Assembly: GCA_036307445.1 (NCBI GenBank)
Contig: JAXJXP010000006.1
Coordinates: 62,001-126,000, forward strand
From: HGM11525 sp036307445
GTDB lineage: Bacteria; Bacillota; Clostridia; UBA1381
Length of the DNA: 64,000 nt
Direction: 5' to 3'
Every line of letters starts with the position of its first letter. Within the stretch, counting starts at the first letter, position 1. The notes under the pieces were generated by a model that made no database searches, had not been told where the DNA came from, and was given only the letters and a program-made list of their open reading frames with translations. Shown in pieces: positions 61,612 to 64,000 of this stretch. The translations under genes were made by a program, and so were the position numbers.

Positions 61612-62483
61612 TTACTTTTCGTAGTATAAGCCAAAGTCGTCAAAACTCATTCCTACAGAATCTTGCATAAGAAGATCCATTAGCCCCATCATTGAATATA
61701 ATGTATCATATTCCTGTCCGCCAAAACTTTTTGGAAAGGAACTTATGCTTTCTACTAATGGTTTGTTTTTTTCGGGTAATTTGCAAAAAGGCTATGATTA
61801 GTGCCATCAGAAAATTCTGCATAAAAAACACACTCGGGACATCATCAGGATAAAGAGTTATTGAAACGCTTTCGTTCATATTTTTGTCGTTGTAGTTTGA
61901 AAACAAACTGATTTCATTTTTATCGGGGTAATATGTAAGTAAAAATGGCACAATTGATGTACGATTAAGAATACAGTAATCTCCATCATCTATTATCCCA
62001 TCTGATATAATAATATTTTTTAGTATGTTATATGGGGCGTCTTCCTCTGTTTTGTTTTTATCCGTTATCAAAACTGTTTTAGTACCCGCATCCCAGTCCA
62101 CATTCATATCATAAGCTTCGGATATTGCTCTGACTGGCACTAACGTCCTGTTGTCTATGACACACGGTGCGGTATCAAGCTCTTTTGCAACACCGTTGAC
62201 TGTAATTGCAGGAACACCGATTATGATACTGACCGAAGTATCATCTTTTTTTGATGTAACAACCGAATTACCCTCCCAATTAACAACTGCACCTAATGCT
62301 TCAAAAATAGCTCTGACAGGCACCATTGTTCGCTCGTTAATGACCTGTGGCGGAACATCAAAGCTTAATGCTTCCCCGTTAAGCTTTACCGTAATACCCC
62401 GTTCTGCAAAAACTACATTCCCCAGAGACATTGACAGTACAAGTACAAGACTCAGTACGATTGATGTGATTTTTTTTCTTCAT
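61612..62483 (-). pseudogene. Copper-amine-oxidase-like stalk-domain protein, frameshifted
   Basis: ATG 62483 has GGGAGG upstream. An eight-A run (62477-62470) breaks the signal peptide; with seven A it reads MKKKITSIVLSLVLVLSMSL and ends VFA. The open middle has two stalk motifs (VINERTMVPVRAIFEALGA, VIDNRTLVPVRAISEAYDM). Near the end, a six-T run (minus strand of 61823-61828) and a seven-A run (61772-61766) appear one base short: restoring both gives FFYAEFSDGTNHSLFANYP, then PLVESISSFPKSFGG and a stop at 61614. As read, only an unexported 241-residue fragment (61706-62431) is open. Confidence 0.75.
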
Positions 62484-62504
62484 AGAAAAACCTCCCTCAA
62501 AAAA

Positions 62505-62718
62505 TTGTGAAATAAAAAATGCGCCTACCCAAGCAGACGCATAAAAAACGCAAACTCCGATAGCCGCTAAACCAATTTATACAGTATGAGAATACACACA
62601 ATTATAAATGGAATCTGCATTTTTATCAAATTCAAATATAATTGTGCGCAAAAAATAAATATATTATTACTAAAAAAATATACCTCCCATTACTGTATAG
62701 AATAAAATTGGTTTAGCA
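62505..62718 (-). ncRNA. Structured leader or independent small RNA
   Basis: Transcript predicted from the promoter at 62753-62725. GCTAAACCAATTT (minus, 62717-62705) pairs perfectly with 62578-62566; ATACAGTA pairs with 62586-62579 after a six-base bulge; an inner 10-bp stem (CACAATTATA/TATAATTGTG) lies at 62597-62646. A terminator follows at 62542-62519. No known riboswitch class is recognised. It precedes the stalk-domain gene. Confidence 0.6.
62519..62542 (-). terminator. Terminator at the end of the structured leader
   Basis: On the minus strand ATGCGTCT pairs with AGGCGCAT (one G-U), loop GCTTGGGT, then TTTTTT. Only about 36 bases separate it from the stalk-protein ATG. Confidence 0.8.
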
Positions 62719-62724
62719 TCAATT

Positions 62725-62753
62725 ATTATATCACTATTTTTTTGTTTTATCAA
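62725..62753 (-). promoter_or_regulatory. Promoter of the structured RNA
   Basis: On the minus strand TTGATA (62753-62748), 17 bases, TATAAT (62730-62725). The 13-bp terminal stem starts at the predicted first transcribed bases. Confidence 0.72.
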
Positions 62754-62813
62754 TAGTTTTTAACGAATTATACGCTAATTACTTTTGGGATGATAAAAAA
62801 TAGTGCAGAACGG

Positions 62814-62893
62814 ACAAACCGAACCAAAACAAGACCAGTCTTGTTTTGGGTTACCCGAAGGCGTACATATGTACGTCGAGAGGTGAGGTTTGT
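62814..62893. repeat. Branched inverted-repeat region downstream of ppdK
   Basis: ACAAACC (62814-62820) with GGTTTGT (62887-62893) encloses an 11-bp hairpin CCAAAACAAGA/TCTTGTTTTGG (62824-62849) and a palindrome CGTACATATGTACG (62862-62875). No gene is seen in 62754-63010. Confidence 0.55.
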
Positions 62894-62918
62894 TTGTAGT
62901 TAAATGGCTCACAAAAAT

Positions 62919-62948
62919 AAGGAAACCGCAAATAAATGCGGTTTCCTT
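62919..62948. terminator. Terminator of ppdK
   Basis: AAGGAAACCGCA (62919-62930) pairs with TGCGGTTTCCTT (62937-62948). It is nested inside a second 12-bp inverted repeat, GTTAAATGGCTC (62899-62910) and GAGCCATTTAAC (62969-62980). Confidence 0.8.
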
Positions 62949-63010
62949 TTGTAATTCGTGCTTTATCAGAGCCATTTAACGGTCTGTGCATTTTTTAACA
63001 TTCCCTGATA

Positions 63011-64000
63011 TTATTTCATATCCTTTATAGCCGCCTGAGCTGCTGCCAATCTTGCGATGGGCACTCTAAACGGTGAGCAGGATACATAGTCAAGACCAAT
63101 CTTATGGCAGAACTCAACAGAAACAGGGTCGCCGCCATGCTCACCACAGATACCTGTGTGCATTGTAGGTCTTGTCTTCTTACCGAGAGTTACAGCCATT
63201 TCCATAAGCTTACCAACACCTGTCTGGTCAAGCTTAGCGAACGGATCGTTCTCGTAAATCTTTGTATCATAGTAAGCGTCAAGGAACTTACCAGCATCAT
63301 CACGGCTGAAGCCGAATGTCATCTGAGTAAGGTCGTTAGTACCGAAGCAGAAGAACTCAGCCTCTGTTGCAATCTCATCAGCTGTAAGAGCAGCTCTCGG
63401 GATTTCAATCATTGTACCAACCTCGTACTTAAGGTCTGAACCAGCCTTAGCAATTTCTGCATCTGCAGTTTCAACTACGATAGCCTTAACGAACTTAAGC
63501 TCCTTAGTATCGCCAACAAGCGGAATCATAATCTCAGGAACGATGTTCCAGTCGGGATGAGCCTTCTTAACATTGATAGCTGCACGGATAACTGCTGATG
63601 TCTGCATCTTAGCAATTTCCGGATAAGTTACTGTAAGACGGCAGCCACGGTGTCCCATCATCGGGTTAAACTCGTGAAGACCTGCAATGATATTCTTGAT
63701 ATCCTCAACCGTCTTGCCCTGAGCCTTTGCAAGAGCTGCAATATCAGCCTCTTCTGTCGGAACGAACTCATGGAGAGGTGGGTCAAGGAATCTGATGGTA
63801 ACAGGATTACCCTCAAGTGCCTCGTAAAGTGCCTCAAAGTCGCCCTGCTGATAAGGAAGAATCTTTTCAAGAGCTGCTTCTCTTTCTTCAACCTTATCTG
63901 CACAAATCATCTCACGGAATGCAGCAATTCTCTCTGCCTCAAAGAACATATGCTCTGTACGGCAAAGACCGATACCCTCTGCACCAAACTTAACAGCCTG
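63011..64000 (-). CDS. ppdK: Pyruvate, phosphate dikinase, C-terminal part
   Basis: Partial: the 5' part lies beyond base 64000; 329 residues are visible, starting QAVKFGAEGIGLCRTEHMFF. This is the PEP/pyruvate-binding TIM barrel, with GHRGCRLTVTYPEIAKMQ, FGTNDLTQMTFGFSRDD and the catalytic Cys in HTGICGEHGGDP. Interconverts PEP and pyruvate with AMP/PPi, a usual glycolytic step in Clostridia. Confidence 0.96.
   Translation of the reverse strand, partial: QAVKFGAEGIGLCRTEHMFFEAERIAAFREMICADKVEEREAALEKILPYQQGDFEALYEALEGNPVTIRFLDPPLHEFVPTEEADIAALAKAQGKTVEDIKNIIAGLHEFNPMMGHRGCRLTVTYPEIAKMQTSAVIRAAINVKKAHPDWNIVPEIMIPLVGDTKELKFVKAIVVETADAEIAKAGSDLKYEVGTMIEIPRAALTADEIATEAEFFCFGTNDLTQMTFGFSRDDAGKFLDAYYDTKIYENDPFAKLDQTGVGKLMEMAVTLGKKTRPTMHTGICGEHGGDPVSVEFCHKIGLDYVSCSPFRVPIARLAAAQAAIKDMK

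Noticed and set aside
62814..62893. tRNA gene, from the cloverleaf-like pairing
   Set aside because: No T-loop GTTCGA, no acceptor/discriminator arrangement, and stem lengths do not fit a tRNA.

Overview
The window reads as part of a low-GC, spore-forming Clostridia (Bacillota) chromosome. Evidence: sporulation membrane genes (ylbJ, yqfC/yqfD, a spoIIM-like gene, a ytvI-like gene), the yqzL-recO, era-ybeY-phoH and DUF896 neighbourhoods, a SCIFF ranthipeptide locus, a zinc-finger ClpE-like unfoldase, strong Shine-Dalgarno sites and TTGACA/TATAAT promoters. It is mostly dense housekeeping DNA. I saw no tRNA or rRNA genes, no CRISPR array and no prophage.

Layout. 1-4.0 kb (minus): DMT permease (partial), recD2, an Orn/Lys/Arg decarboxylase and a DUF896 gene. 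4.1-11.5 kb (minus): rpoB-rpoC. 11.7-16.7 kb (plus): dnaD-like, lexA, metK, smpB, then the SCIFF peptide and its radical-SAM maturase. 16.7-22.6 kb: ylbJ (minus), then yqfC-yqfD-phoH-ybeY-era-yqzL-recO (plus). 22.6-23.9 kb: an IS3-family element sitting in what was the recO terminator. 23.9-27.7 kb: an M23/G5 cell-wall protein and clpE. 27.8-32.9 kb: an AraC regulator divergent from uxaB-uxaA-uxaC (galacturonate catabolism). 33-40.2 kb (plus): rplM-rpsI, dCMP deaminase, greA, rpmG-secE-nusG-rplK-rplA, rplJ-rplL, yceD-rpmF, with L13 and L10 leaders. 40.2-51.7 kb (minus): comEA-like; proS, metG, ytvI, apgM, degV, trmL; xerD, spoIIM; dipeptidase; azlC; a small unknown protein. 51.8-55.0 kb (plus): aconitase and isocitrate dehydrogenase. 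55.1-56.3 kb (minus): a frameshifted CapA lipoprotein. 56.4-61.5 kb (plus): DUF512 radical-SAM-like protein, der, plsY, gpsA, mntP. 61.6-64 kb (minus): a frameshifted stalk-domain protein with a long structured leader, then the end of ppdK.

The gene groups make sense together: transcription and translation machinery, sporulation and ribosome-maturation GTPases, and a three-enzyme route from galacturonate to 2-keto-3-deoxygluconate. The usual secE-nusG-rplKAJL-rpoBC block is broken here: rpoBC lies about 25 kb away from rplKAJL and on the other strand.

The least ordinary signals are non-coding. A 96-base element with several hairpins occurs twice (91/96 identical), each time directly after a stop codon. 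A roughly 210-base promoter-hairpin-terminator unit lies upstream of a stalk-domain gene. The IS element landed in a terminator loop. The IS transposase, the CapA lipoprotein and the stalk-domain protein are broken at homopolymer runs, while housekeeping genes with equally long runs are intact. No wholly new protein system was recognised; the two RNA-like elements are the best candidates for something undescribed.
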